A stretch of DNA of 64,000 nucleotides, from assembly GCA_959027945.1 (NCBI GenBank), contig CAUFRO010000006.1:1-64000 (forward strand), in the 5' to 3' direction. Under the pieces are notes generated by a model. That model was not told the origin of the DNA, ran no database searches, and saw nothing but the letters and a program-made list of their open reading frames with translations. The translations under genes and the position numbers were made by a program. This document shows positions 1 through 8,010 of this stretch, in pieces. Every line of letters begins with the position of its first letter. The first letter of the stretch is position 1. This stretch comes from an uncultured Collinsella sp. (GTDB lineage Bacteria; Actinomycetota; Coriobacteriia; Coriobacteriales; Coriobacteriaceae).

Positions 1-26
1 TAGCGGATATCCTTGGTGATCTCCAT
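1..26 (-). CDS. Start of an unidentified gene leaving the window
   Basis: A strong Shine-Dalgarno (AGGAGG, minus strand, 36-41) lies 9 nt before an ATG at 26-24. The eight codons present read MEITKDIR and run off the left edge without a stop. This is the right form for a real gene start, but too little is visible to assign a family. The opening residues resemble A-type flavoproteins (FprA-like), which is only a guess. Bases 42-155 hold the upstream region of this gene and the 3' flank of the LacI gene; nothing else is recognised there. Confidence 0.45.
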
Positions 27-155
27 CAGGCAAAGCCTCCTAGATAGACAAAAGAACCCGTCTATCATAACACTCGCCTTTAGAGCCACAGCTATCTACC
101 GGCATCCTTATCGATTGTTATTGATGCGGAATATACCGCTTTTGACCTGCAAAAA

Positions 156-1187
156 CTATGCGCGAGGCTCTGCCGTGCTATGTCGAACGATGAGCTGACC
201 GGGGATGCGAATGGCGACGGTTTTGTCCGTTGCCCCCGCCTTGGGAACCGCGTGCTCGAACACCTCGCGTCCACGCTGATGCAAATCAAATCGAACGGTC
301 GTGAGCTCGTTGTGTGCGACAAAATCATCGAGCGAATCGTCGACGCCCACCACGCTCACGTCCTCGGGCACGCGCAAGCCGCTATCGCGCAGCGCTGCAA
401 TGGCGCCATTTGCCATCTGATCGTTTGCCGCATAGATCGCCGTCATGGTGCGATCGTGCTCGGCCAGGTACCTACCGGCCTCGTAACCGCTGTTGGCAGA
501 CCAGTCGCCTTCGAGCGGCTCTGCCGGCTCGATGTGCTTACGCTCGAGCGCATCCTGCCAGCCGGCGCGACGGAACTGTTCGTCAATCGAAAAGGACGGG
601 CCGCCGATAAAGCGAATCTGTTCATGTCCCAGCTCAAACAGATGATTCATGAGCAACAGCGAGCAGCCGTAATGATCGGAGTCAACCGTAGTCACCCGCG
701 GGTGCGCATACATGGTAACGATGACCGTGCCAATACCCGGCAGTGGATCAAACGTCTCAAAATCGGGAGCCATACGGCTCATGCCGATAATGATGCCGTC
801 CACGGGCAGCGCGGCCATACGACGTGTTGCCTCGGCAAGAGAGAATTCCTCGGTCTTGGACATCTCGACCAGTGTGATGGCGCAATTATGCTCGCGAGCA
901 GCGCTGGCGATGCCGTCGATCATTGAAAGGTTGCCAAACTTGGTGACATCGTTGACGCACAGGCCGACCGAATGGTAACGGCCGTCACGCAACGAACGGC
1001 CGGCATAGCTCGGACGGAAGCCGAGCTCTTGCATAGCGGCTTGCACGCGCTGGCGCGTCTGTTCGTTAACGTTGGGCAATCCGTTGGCAACGCGCGAAAC
1101 CGTCTGTTGCGAAACACCGGCAGCGCGGGCAACGTCGGCCATGGATACCGGACGCGTACCCGTATCGTTGAAAGGGCGCCTTGCCAC
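156..1187 (-). CDS. LacI-family regulator divergent from galK-galT
   Basis: LacI/GalR-type repressor of about 343 residues. The N-terminus carries the helix-turn-helix (MADVARAAGVSQQTVSRV) and hinge helix (FRPSYAGRSL), followed by a periplasmic-binding-protein-like effector domain with the usual PEDVSVVGVDD segment near the C-terminus. I chose the GTG at 1187 because AAGGTGA precedes it at good spacing; the frame stays open to 1247, but that extension has no family-like sequence. It is transcribed away from galK, and three copies of one operator-like motif lie between them, so it most likely represses galK-galT and itself with galactose or a derivative as inducer. It is a paralogue of the three other LacI genes in the window. 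Family assignment is firm; the effector is inferred. Confidence 0.9.
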   Translation of the reverse strand: MARRPFNDTGTRPVSMADVARAAGVSQQTVSRVANGLPNVNEQTRQRVQAAMQELGFRPSYAGRSLRDGRYHSVGLCVNDVTKFGNLSMIDGIASAAREHNCAITLVEMSKTEEFSLAEATRRMAALPVDGIIIGMSRMAPDFETFDPLPGIGTVIVTMYAHPRVTTVDSDHYGCSLLLMNHLFELGHEQIRFIGGPSFSIDEQFRRAGWQDALERKHIEPAEPLEGDWSANSGYEAGRYLAEHDRTMTAIYAANDQMANGAIAALRDSGLRVPEDVSVVGVDDSLDDFVAHNELTTVRFDLHQRGREVFEHAVPKAGATDKTVAIRIPGQLIVRHSTAEPRA

Positions 1188-1281
1188 AAAATCACCTTCG
1201 CTCTCGCAAGATCTGAATAGTGCGAATGTCGGCCCGGGCAGAAACACACCCCGCGCCGAAGCCCGCTATCGTCGGACGCAT

Positions 1282-1480
1282 GTTAACGTACTCTACTTTT
1301 TCTATCAGCGGTTCTTTTGCTCCATATGTCCATACGGCCACACCGTTCACGGCCGAAAATCTACCGATTACCAGATTCTCAAAAAAGGAGATACATTGTG
1401 TTATGAGTACGTTAACATACCCTTTAACGTGCGGCGCCGCGAACGTCTGGTTTGTGGTGCTCAATATTGTTAACGTACTC
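1282..1480. promoter_or_regulatory. Three LacI operator copies upstream of galK
   Basis: GTTAACGTACTC occurs at 1282-1293 and 1469-1480, and its reverse complement at 1405-1416. Extended, each copy resembles the 14-mer TGAGTACGTTAACA with a central ACGT, the form of a LacI-family operator. Copies upstream and downstream of the likely promoter suggest repression by looping. Binding by the adjacent LacI protein is inferred. Confidence 0.65.
1342..1373 (+). promoter_or_regulatory. LytTR-like tandem site upstream of galK
   Basis: ACCGTTCACGG (1342-1352) and ACCGATTACCA (1363-1373) are direct repeats with a 21-bp period. The same arrangement recurs upstream of other sugar genes in this window. 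The repeat resembles the published LytTR half-site, but no LytTR protein is encoded here. Confidence 0.45.
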
Positions 1481-1525
1481 ATAATGACACGGACCAGTCT
1501 CTCCGGCGTCAAGGAAAGGACCCGT

Positions 1526-2731
1526 ATGACCGCCCCCGACGAAAAGATACTCGCCACCCTCACCAAGCTGTTTGAGGAGGAGTTTGGCCCCATCGACGAG
1601 CGCCAGGTGCTCTACGTGCACGCGCCCGGCCGTTCCGAGATCAGCGGCAACCACACCGACCACGAGGGTGGCCACGTTATCGCTGGCTCGCTCGATGTCG
1701 CTGTCGACGGCATCGCCGTGGCAACCGACTCCAACAAGGTCCGCATTGCCGATGAGGGCTACCCTACCTTTGAGATCACGCTCGACACGCTGGATGTTCA
1801 GGAGTCCGAGAAGGGCACGTCCGCAAGCCTCGTGCGCGGTATGGCCCACGAGATTGCAGCGCTTGGTGTTGAGCCCCACGGCTTCGACTTCGCCTTCACC
1901 TGCTCCGTCCCCTCGGGTGGTGGCCTTTCCAGCTCTGCCGCCGTCGAGGCCGCGTACGGTCGTGCCATGGAGACGCTCTGGGGCGCGCCCGCCATTGAGC
2001 CCGTCACGCTCGCTCAGATGAGCCAGCGCACCGAGAACAACTACTACGGCAAGCCCTGCGGTCTGATGGACCAGGCCGCCGTATGTCTGGGCGGCCTTGC
2101 CTACATGGACTTTGAGGACCAGGCTCAGCCTAAGACCCAGAAGCTCGAGCTCAACTTTGAGGACCACGGCTATGCGCTCGTGCTCGTTAAGGTCGGCGCC
2201 GACCACGTGGCCGCCACCGATGACTACGCGGCCGTTCCGCGCGAAATGCAAGACGTCGCCGCCGAGTTTGGCAAGGCACGCCTGTGCGAGGTAAACGTTG
2301 CCGATTTTGACGCCAAGCTCCCCGAGCTGCGCGCCAAGCTGGGCGACCGTGCCTGCCTGCGCGCCGTTCACTACTGGTACGAGAACGGCCTGGTCGATAA
2401 ACGCTGGGCGGCCCTGAACGCCGGCGACATTGACCAGTTCCTGGTCCTGACGCGCGAGTCCGGCGCCAGCTCTGCCATGTACCTGCAGAATGTTGTTGCC
2501 AAACTGGGTGCCGAGCAGCCTTCCATGTACGCGCTTGCTCTTGCCGAGCATGTGCTCGACGGCCGTGGCGCCGTTCGTATTCACGGCGGCGGCTTTGGCG
2601 GTACCATCCAGGCTTTCGTGCCGCTCGATCTGGTCGACACCTTCATCACCAAGATGAACAGCTGGCTGGGCGAGGGCTCTGCCCGTCACTACGCCATCTC
2701 TGACAAGGGGGCTTACGCGGCATGGCTGTAA
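1526..2731 (+). CDS. galK: Galactokinase
   Basis: GHMP-family kinase of about 401 residues that phosphorylates galactose to galactose-1-phosphate, the first Leloir step, in the cytoplasm. The galactokinase signature is present as GRSEISGNHTDHEGG (residues 35-49), the ATP-binding loop as PSGGGLSSSAA (129-139), and the C-terminal GHMP motif as HGGGFGGT. The ATG at 1526 follows AAGGAAAGG with 6-7 nt spacing; the frame is open further upstream to 1220, but that part crosses the operator copies and is not galactokinase-like. The gene overlaps galT, so the two are co-transcribed. Regulation is most likely by the divergent LacI repressor. Confidence 0.95.
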   Translation: MTAPDEKILATLTKLFEEEFGPIDERQVLYVHAPGRSEISGNHTDHEGGHVIAGSLDVAVDGIAVATDSNKVRIADEGYPTFEITLDTLDVQESEKGTSASLVRGMAHEIAALGVEPHGFDFAFTCSVPSGGGLSSSAAVEAAYGRAMETLWGAPAIEPVTLAQMSQRTENNYYGKPCGLMDQAAVCLGGLAYMDFEDQAQPKTQKLELNFEDHGYALVLVKVGADHVAATDDYAAVPREMQDVAAEFGKARLCEVNVADFDAKLPELRAKLGDRACLRAVHYWYENGLVDKRWAALNAGDIDQFLVLTRESGASSAMYLQNVVAKLGAEQPSMYALALAEHVLDGRGAVRIHGGGFGGTIQAFVPLDLVDTFITKMNSWLGEGSARHYAISDKGAYAAWL

Positions 2732-4350
2732 TGACTGACGTGCGCGAGGCCGCGCAGAACCTGATCGAGTACGCTATTCACCGATCGATGATCGGCCAGG
2801 ACGATCGCATCTGGGCATACAACACCATTTTGGAGTGCATCGGCGCCACGGGTCCCGCGCTCGACATGGCTTGGGCGCTCAAGACCGAGAAGATTTCGCT
2901 CTTGCACCCCGATACACTCCCCGACTTTGACCTGGAGGGCACGCTTGCCGCGCTTTCCGAGGCCGCCGTGGCCAACGGTGCTGCCGAGGACACGGCGTCG
3001 GGCCGCGACCGCATCGCCATGCGCATCATGGGCGGGCTCATGCCGAGGCCTTCGGTTGTAAACGAGGAGTTCAACGGACGTATGGGCGTCCACGAACCCC
3101 GCGCCGCGACCGACTGGTTCTACGGCCTGTGCTGTGACGCCGGTTACGTGCGCCGCGCCGCCATCGCGCGCAACATCAAATGGAGCACTTCCACCAACTG
3201 GGGTGACCTGGAGATCACTATCAACCTGTCCAAGCCTGAGAAGGACCCGCGCGATATCGCCGCGGCAGGTGCAGCCAAGAACACGGGCGAGAAGTATCCC
3301 GCCTGCCAGCTCTGCATCGAAAACGAGGGCTATCCCGGACGTTCCGCCGCAGCCGACGGCGGCGCTCACCCCGCCCGCCAGAATCTGCGCGTCATCCCCA
3401 TCCAGCTCGACGGCGAGCGCTGGGGCTTCCAGTACAGCCCGTATGCGTACTTTAACGAGCACTGCATTGCCATGAGCTCCGAGCATCGCCCGATGCACGT
3501 CGACCGTAAGGGACTGACCTGCCTGCTCGACTTTGTGGACCTGTTCCCGCACTACTTTATTGGCTCCAACGCCGACCTGCCCATCGTGGGCGGCTCGATT
3601 CTTTCGCACGACCACTTCCAAGGCGGTGCGCACGAGTTCCCCATGATGCATGCCGCCGAGGTCTCGCAGTTTAGCGTACCCGGATTTGACCAGGTCAGCG
3701 GCACTGTGCTGCAATGGCCGCTTTCGGTGCTGCGCCTGCGCTCGCATGACCGCGCTCAGCTGCTCGACGCTGCCGAGAAGATTATCCTCGCTTGGCGCGA
3801 GTGGACCGATGAGTCGGTTGGCATCGTCGCGCACACAGTCGACGGCGTAGCGCACAACACCGTGACGCCCGTCATCCGCCGCGTCGATTCCCGCGGCAAT
3901 GCCGGCGGCGAGATCTACGAGGCCTACCTGGCGCTTCGCTGCAATATCACGACCGACGAGCATCCGCTGGGCGTGTTCCACCCGCATGCCGAGTATCACC
4001 ATATTAAAAAGGAGAACATCGGCCTGATCGAGGTCATGGGCCTGGCCATTTTACCGCCGCGCTTGGTTCCCGAGCTCGGCGCTGTCCGCGAGCACCTGCT
4101 GGCGGCCAAGGCCGATGCCAGCTACGATCTCGCCGGCGCGCTCGAGGGCGACGACCTTTGCCGCAGCCACGCCGCATGGGCCGAGGACGTCTTTGTTCGT
4201 CGTGCCGATGAGCTTACGGCCGACAACGCCATCGACATCCTGCACGAAGAGGTCGGCGTGGTGTTTGGCCACGTGCTCGACAACGCCGGCGTCTTTAAGT
4301 GGGACGAAGCCGGCCGCGCCGCCCAACAGCGCTTTATCGACTCGTTGTAA
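2722..4350 (+). CDS. galT: UDP-hexose-1-phosphate uridylyltransferase, long class-2 type
   Basis: Converts galactose-1-phosphate and UDP-glucose to glucose-1-phosphate and UDP-galactose. At about 542 residues it belongs to the long Firmicutes-type GalT class rather than the roughly 350-residue E. coli type. A histidine-rich active-site segment, ILSHDHFQGGAH, lies near residues 293-305. Two starts are possible: ATG at 2722 with AAGGGGG upstream, or ATG at 2731, which overlaps the galK stop as TAATG. Either way the gene is translationally coupled to galK. No galE is present in the window. A strong terminator follows. Confidence 0.93.
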   Translation: MAVMTDVREAAQNLIEYAIHRSMIGQDDRIWAYNTILECIGATGPALDMAWALKTEKISLLHPDTLPDFDLEGTLAALSEAAVANGAAEDTASGRDRIAMRIMGGLMPRPSVVNEEFNGRMGVHEPRAATDWFYGLCCDAGYVRRAAIARNIKWSTSTNWGDLEITINLSKPEKDPRDIAAAGAAKNTGEKYPACQLCIENEGYPGRSAAADGGAHPARQNLRVIPIQLDGERWGFQYSPYAYFNEHCIAMSSEHRPMHVDRKGLTCLLDFVDLFPHYFIGSNADLPIVGGSILSHDHFQGGAHEFPMMHAAEVSQFSVPGFDQVSGTVLQWPLSVLRLRSHDRAQLLDAAEKIILAWREWTDESVGIVAHTVDGVAHNTVTPVIRRVDSRGNAGGEIYEAYLALRCNITTDEHPLGVFHPHAEYHHIKKENIGLIEVMGLAILPPRLVPELGAVREHLLAAKADASYDLAGALEGDDLCRSHAAWAEDVFVRRADELTADNAIDILHEEVGVVFGHVLDNAGVFKWDEAGRAAQQRFIDSL

Positions 4351-4384
4351 TGATCCCTTGGGGACGGAGGAAAACGGATCATTT
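4351..4384. repeat. Short palindromic repeat (TGATCC...GGATCA), copy 1
   Basis: Begins at the base after the galT stop. TGATCC and GGATCA flank a conserved GGGGACGGAGGAAAAC core. The same element lies inverted at 32925-32958, also against a stop codon. Confidence 0.6.
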
Positions 4385-4398
4385 CGTCTTCAAGACAA

Positions 4399-4437
4399 CG
4401 GCGCCCGCCGGCAACATCGCCGGCGGGCGCCGTTTTT
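4399..4437 (+). terminator. Rho-independent terminator of galKT
   Basis: Arms CGGCGCCCGCCGG and CCGGCGGGCGCCG close on an 8-nt loop and are followed by TTTTT. Confidence 0.9.
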
Positions 4438-4441
4438 GAGT

Positions 4442-4512
4442 GTAGTCATTGGGGTCATTCTTAAGGGGCGTTCTTAAACGACTAGTCATTAAAGAGCGTC
4501 CCCAATGACTAC
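4442..4512. repeat. GTCCCCAATGACTA-family repeat, copy 1
   Basis: GTAGTCATTGGGG (4442-4454) and CCCCAATGACTAC (4500-4512) form 13-bp inverted ends around a core containing GTTCTTAAACGACTAGTCAT. The core recurs inverted at 9136-9176, and a CCCCAATGACTA fragment lies at 59219-59230. Confidence 0.65.
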
Positions 4513-4553
4513 TTGCGACCAAGGCAACGCCGGTGTCTTGGCAACGACAGCGA

Positions 4554-4651
4554 AAACGCCCCTAAGCGAGCAAGGTGACGTGAAAGAGGAGGGCATTGAC
4601 CTTCTGGTCATGCCCGACGATTGAACGTCAGATTGCCGCTTAGGGGCGTTT
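4554..4651 (-). terminator. Long multi-stem hairpin downstream of lacC
   Basis: AAACGCCCCTAAGCG (4554-4568) pairs perfectly with CGCTTAGGGGCGTTT (4637-4651). Inside are a TGACGT/ACGTCA pair and a GGGCATTGACC/GGTCATGCCC stem. On the minus strand it ends in GGGGCGTTTTCG, so it probably terminates the lacABXC transcript. It is far larger than a usual terminator and could also be a structured or stable RNA. Confidence 0.55.
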
Positions 4652-4693
4652 GTAGCGTCGAGCCGTTTCGGCGTTTGGTAAAACGCCGTAACC

Positions 4694-5629
4694 CTAGAGT
4701 TCAGTCACGACAACGCTGTTGTAGACCTCGTCCCAGCGGTCCATGACCAGGTGGCCGGTCTTGGGATCCATGGCGTTGAGCTTGCCGCAGGTGTTGGCGG
4801 TCTTGAGCACGGTGACATCGTCGGCGCCGGCAGCGATGGCATGCGCAAAGCCAGCGATCGTCGAGTCGCCGGAACCCGTCGCGTTGACGGCGGCAATCGC
4901 GGGCGTCTTGGCACGGAACGCACGGCCCTCATGGAAGCCCACCGAACCGGCAGCACCCATCGAAACGACAACCCAGGGAATACCGGAAAAGCGGCCGTCG
5001 GCGGCAAGCGCCTCACGCAGGGCATCGACATCGTCGGTCGTAAAGGACGTACCCAGCAGGCCGTTAATCTCGGTCAGGTTGGGCTTTACGAGCTCAGGCT
5101 TAGCGTCGGACTCCAGCGCGGCCTCCAGCGAAGCGCCCGAGGTGTCGAGCAGTACCTTGGCGCCCGCCTCCTCGGCAATTTTAACCAGCTCGGCATAATA
5201 GCCGGCATCGACGCCACGCGGCAGCGAGCCCGAAAGTGTCACGACGTCCGCCTTAGCAGCAAGCTCGGCGAACTTTGCCGTAAAGGCGTCGAGCTCGGCA
5301 GGCGCGATCTGCGGACCGCTCTCCAGCAGCTCGGTCTGATTGCCCTCGTGCAGGATGTTCAGGCAAATGCGCGTCTCACCGGCGATGGGCACAAATTCGT
5401 TTTTGACGCCGTCGGCATCCATAAGCTCTGCCATATAGGCGCCCATGTGGCCGCCGAGCAGACCGGTTGCGAGCACGTCATCTCCCAGCTGCAACAGCAC
5501 GCGGCTCACGTTGAGGCCCTTACCGCCAGCGGTCTTTTCGGGCGTCACGCGATTCACGTCGTCGATAATCAGCTTGTCGAGCTGATAGCGCGTATCAATC
5601 GACGGGTTCATGGTAACGGTCAGAATCAT
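4694..5629 (-). CDS. lacC: Tagatose-6-phosphate kinase (PfkB family), copy 1
   Basis: PfkB/ribokinase-family sugar-phosphate kinase of 311 residues, the usual LacC length. It has the N-terminal glycine signature GGKGLNVSRVLLQLG (residues 35-49) and the C-terminal NATGSGDSTIAGF segment with the catalytic aspartate. In the tagatose-6-phosphate pathway it makes tagatose-1,6-bisphosphate. The ATG at 5629 follows AGGAG at 7 nt. It is the last gene of lacA-lacB-lacX-lacC, 56 nt after lacX. A second copy at 35271-36206 is about 88% identical by hand alignment. The related 1-phosphofructokinases cannot be excluded by sequence alone, but the lacAB context favours LacC. No lacD aldolase is adjacent. 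Confidence 0.88.
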   Translation of the reverse strand: MILTVTMNPSIDTRYQLDKLIIDDVNRVTPEKTAGGKGLNVSRVLLQLGDDVLATGLLGGHMGAYMAELMDADGVKNEFVPIAGETRICLNILHEGNQTELLESGPQIAPAELDAFTAKFAELAAKADVVTLSGSLPRGVDAGYYAELVKIAEEAGAKVLLDTSGASLEAALESDAKPELVKPNLTEINGLLGTSFTTDDVDALREALAADGRFSGIPWVVVSMGAAGSVGFHEGRAFRAKTPAIAAVNATGSGDSTIAGFAHAIAAGADDVTVLKTANTCGKLNAMDPKTGHLVMDRWDEVYNSVVVTEL

Positions 5630-5685
5630 CTTGAACTCCTGTTTCCGGGGCACGACATGTGCGTCCCCAAACATACGATAGCTCT

Positions 5686-6567
5686 TTAAAGGATCTCGAT
5701 CTCAAAGCCGCGGGTGACGGTCTCGCCCGGCTTGGCCACCAGACAGCCGCGCTTGTGCTCCAGGATATCGTCCTCGTCGGAGCAGGTAGACAGGCCGCCC
5801 CACGGCTCCACGGCCACAAAGTCGCCCTCGGGCTTGCTCCACACAATCAGGTACGGCATATCGGGGAACGTCAGGCGCACGCCCTTGTCCTCGGTCTTCT
5901 TGGTCAGGGTGACCACACGACTCTCGAGCACATCGAAGATAGTCTCGGCAAAGTCAAAGAGCTCGTGGGTAAGCGGGAGGTCGTGGCCAACCATCGGGTT
6001 CTTACTGCGATGCTCGACATCAATCAAGCCCGTCGAGGGAACGGCAGTACAGAGCTCGGTGGCCTCACGCTGCTCAAAACGAAGCTCGTAGTCGTCATAG
6101 GACTCGCCCTCGTCGAGCGGGCACTCAAAGCCGGGGTGGCCGCCCACAAAGAACGGCATGTCCTCGGTGCCCTCATTGGTCACCTCGTACGACACGGCCA
6201 CCTTTTCCGAATCGATCGTGTAACGAGCAACGATCTTAAACGGATACGGGTACTGCTCGAGCAACTCGGCATGGTCGGCAGAGCTTAAGCTCAGCGCAAC
6301 CATGTTGTCGCTCTGTTCCTCGAGTTTCCACTCCTGTTTGCGCGCAAAGCCGTGGCGGGCGAGCTTTACCTCGCGGCCACCCATGGTCATTGCGTGACCG
6401 TCACGAAGACCACCGCAGATCGGGAAGCAAATGGGTGCCTGGCCCGACCAGACCGCCGGATCACCCTGCCACAGGTACTCACGGCCGTTGGCCGTAATAG
6501 AAGTGAACGACCCACCCGCCGTGCTTAGCGCGATGCGGATAGAACCGTTATCAAGAACAAACTCCAT
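5686..6567 (-). CDS. lacX: LacX-like aldose 1-epimerase family protein, copy 1
   Basis: 293-residue protein of the galactose-mutarotase-like fold, matching LacX, which accompanies lac genes in lactococci. The conserved GGHPGF segment and the acidic PWGGLSTCSDEDD region are visible; HGFAR and the N-terminal STAGGSFTSI strand are also typical. The ATG at 6567 was chosen for the AAGGGAAGG upstream. It lies between lacB and lacC. LacX proteins probably interconvert anomers of a sugar or sugar phosphate, but the substrate is not established. A paralogue at 36266-37147 has the same length and the same lacX-lacC order. It is distinct from the GalM-type mutarotase at 31581. Confidence 0.85.
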   Translation of the reverse strand: MEFVLDNGSIRIALSTAGGSFTSITANGREYLWQGDPAVWSGQAPICFPICGGLRDGHAMTMGGREVKLARHGFARKQEWKLEEQSDNMVALSLSSADHAELLEQYPYPFKIVARYTIDSEKVAVSYEVTNEGTEDMPFFVGGHPGFECPLDEGESYDDYELRFEQREATELCTAVPSTGLIDVEHRSKNPMVGHDLPLTHELFDFAETIFDVLESRVVTLTKKTEDKGVRLTFPDMPYLIVWSKPEGDFVAVEPWGGLSTCSDEDDILEHKRGCLVAKPGETVTRGFEIEIL

Positions 6568-6686
6568 AGGAGCCTTCCCTTTCTTACGACAGCCCGCCAA
6601 GTCAATAGGGCTGATAGAAAACCGGCCCGCGCCCCCTCACAGAAACGCGAGCCGTCAACGGACTAGTTAATTACGCCGGATACCCG

Positions 6687-7211
6687 CTAATCATGGTATT
6701 CGCCGCGGTCCCACTTCTCGAGGAACTCGTCAAAGAAGTGCGGGTCAGCCTGAGCCTCGGCGTCGGCCTTATTGCAGGCATCGATCTTGGCGATCAGGGC
6801 ATCGTGCTCGGGGGTCTTCTCGTAGGGCTCCTCCAGGAAGGCAAGCATGATATCGGCCATCAGGAACTCGCCGGTGATCTTGCCGCCAAAGCCCACGATG
6901 TTGGCATTGAGCTCGCGACGGGCATACAGGGCAGAGGTCATGTCGCGGACCAGGGCGCAGCGGGCGCCGGGAACCTTGTTGACGGCGTTGGTGATGCCGA
7001 TGCCGGTACCGCACAGGGCCACGCCAAAGTCGGCCTTGCCGCTGGCAACAGCCTCGCCCACGGCCTTACCGTAGATGGGATAGTGCGTACGGGTGTGGCT
7101 GTAGGTGCCGCAGTCGAGCACCTTGTAGCCAGCCTGCTCCAGGCGGTCGGCCAGATAGATCTTCTCGTCCGTAACGATATGGTCGCAACCGATTGCGATG
7201 GTCTTCTTCAT
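6687..7211 (-). CDS. lacB: Galactose-6-phosphate isomerase, subunit LacB
   Basis: 174 residues, close to the usual 171 of LacB. RpiB/LacAB fold: N-terminal IAIGCDHIVTDEK and central ALCGTGIGITNAVNKVPG are diagnostic. With LacA it converts galactose-6-phosphate to tagatose-6-phosphate. The ATG has GAAAGGACG upstream. It sits 63 nt after lacA and 119 nt before lacX. The substrate would come from the GH1 6-phospho-beta-galactosidases encoded a few kilobases away. Confidence 0.95.
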   Translation of the reverse strand: MKKTIAIGCDHIVTDEKIYLADRLEQAGYKVLDCGTYSHTRTHYPIYGKAVGEAVASGKADFGVALCGTGIGITNAVNKVPGARCALVRDMTSALYARRELNANIVGFGGKITGEFLMADIMLAFLEEPYEKTPEHDALIAKIDACNKADAEAQADPHFFDEFLEKWDRGEYHD

Positions 7212-7274
7212 CAGAACGTCCTTTCGTCTGAATTCACAAGTTGAGGTAGAAGTTCGAGTTCTCGGTGGCTCTCG

Positions 7275-7703
7275 TTAGGCCATCTTGTTGAGCATGTCGA
7301 CACGGATCTGGTGACGGCCGCCGGCGTACTGTGCACGCAGGAACTCGCGGGCGATCTTCTTGGCGACCTCGGTGCCCACAACGCCCGGGCCCATGGTGAC
7401 CATGCGCGAGCCGTTGTGCTCGCGGGTCATGTAGGCGGAACGCTCGTCGGAAATGTTGGCGACGACCATGCCCTTAATCTTGACGGCGGCCATATAGGAG
7501 CCGACGCCGTACTTATCGAATGCGAAGCCCTGGGAATCCTTGTGCTCCAGCAGGTCCTTGGCAACGGCGGTCGCGGAATCGACAAAGTCCGCGGCAGGGG
7601 TCTCGGAATAGTCGACGACCTCGTGACCGTCGGCGATGAGCATCTCCTTGATGGACTCCTTCATCGACATACCGTCGGCATCGGAAGCGATTACAACCCT
7701 CAT
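7275..7703 (-). CDS. lacA: Galactose-6-phosphate isomerase, subunit LacA
   Basis: 142 residues, the standard LacA length, starting MRVVIASDADG and containing the FDKYGVGSYMAAVKIKGM and SAYMTREHNGSRMVTMG segments of this subunit. It forms a hetero-oligomer with LacB. AAGGAGG lies upstream of the ATG. It is the first gene of the lacABXC operon. The upstream region is rich in GAACA half-sites and carries a LytTR-like tandem repeat, so the operon is probably controlled by the DeoR/LacR-type regulator at 30612 and by a second, global signal. Confidence 0.95.
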   Translation of the reverse strand: MRVVIASDADGMSMKESIKEMLIADGHEVVDYSETPAADFVDSATAVAKDLLEHKDSQGFAFDKYGVGSYMAAVKIKGMVVANISDERSAYMTREHNGSRMVTMGPGVVGTEVAKKIAREFLRAQYAGGRHQIRVDMLNKMA

Positions 7704-7797
7704 GACATCCTCCTTGAGAGATACGCAGGTGCGTAGTTTCTGTTTGGAAGTGTTGAATCGCGTTCAGGTCCGGGCATCTGAATGTGCGGTTCTTCAC

Positions 7798-7873
7798 TGT
7801 TCATGTTTATTTGAACACATTCGAACAGTAACTGCAACAACTATTTGTTTATCTTTGTTCTTTTTTGAACAAA
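7798..7873 (-). promoter_or_regulatory. GAACA-rich operator region upstream of lacA
   Basis: Contains TGTTCA-N8-TGAACA (7798-7817), TTCGAACA (7820-7827) and the inverted repeat TTTGTTC-N6-GAACAAA (7854-7873). Similar AACA-rich sites lie at 9771-9790 and at 31411-31427 before the DeoR gene, which makes a DeoR/LacR operator plausible. Confidence 0.45.
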
Positions 7874-7874
7874 T

Positions 7875-7906
7875 ACCGTTCACGGATGATTGCTGACCGT
7901 TTGAGC
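7875..7906 (+). promoter_or_regulatory. LytTR-like tandem site upstream of lacA
   Basis: ACCGTTCACGG (7875-7885) and ACCGTTTGAGC (7896-7906), 21-bp period. It is oriented opposite to lacA, about 170 bp upstream of its start. Confidence 0.4.
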
Positions 7907-7943
7907 CGGGCGCGGACGCAGCGACCATGTGTTCAACAAACAA

Positions 7944-7976
7944 AAGGGCGACCGAGAACGCGTCTCGGCCGCCCTT
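7944..7976 (-). terminator. Terminator of the membrane-protein gene
   Basis: On the minus strand a GGGCGGCCGAGA/TCTCGGTCGCCC stem with a 4-nt CGCG loop is followed by TTTTGTTT. Confidence 0.85.
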
Positions 7977-8010
7977 CGGCGGTATTCCCCGGTATATACA
8001 GCTGTTTTAG

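Noticed and set aside
1220..1525. An upstream extension of galK to 1220
   Set aside because: The added 102 codons cross three operator copies and have no kinase similarity; the ATG at 1526 has the good ribosome-binding site.
4694..5629. Calling this kinase 1-phosphofructokinase (fruK)
   Set aside because: Motifs allow it, but the operon with lacA, lacB and lacX makes tagatose-6-phosphate kinase the better call; no fructose PTS genes are near.
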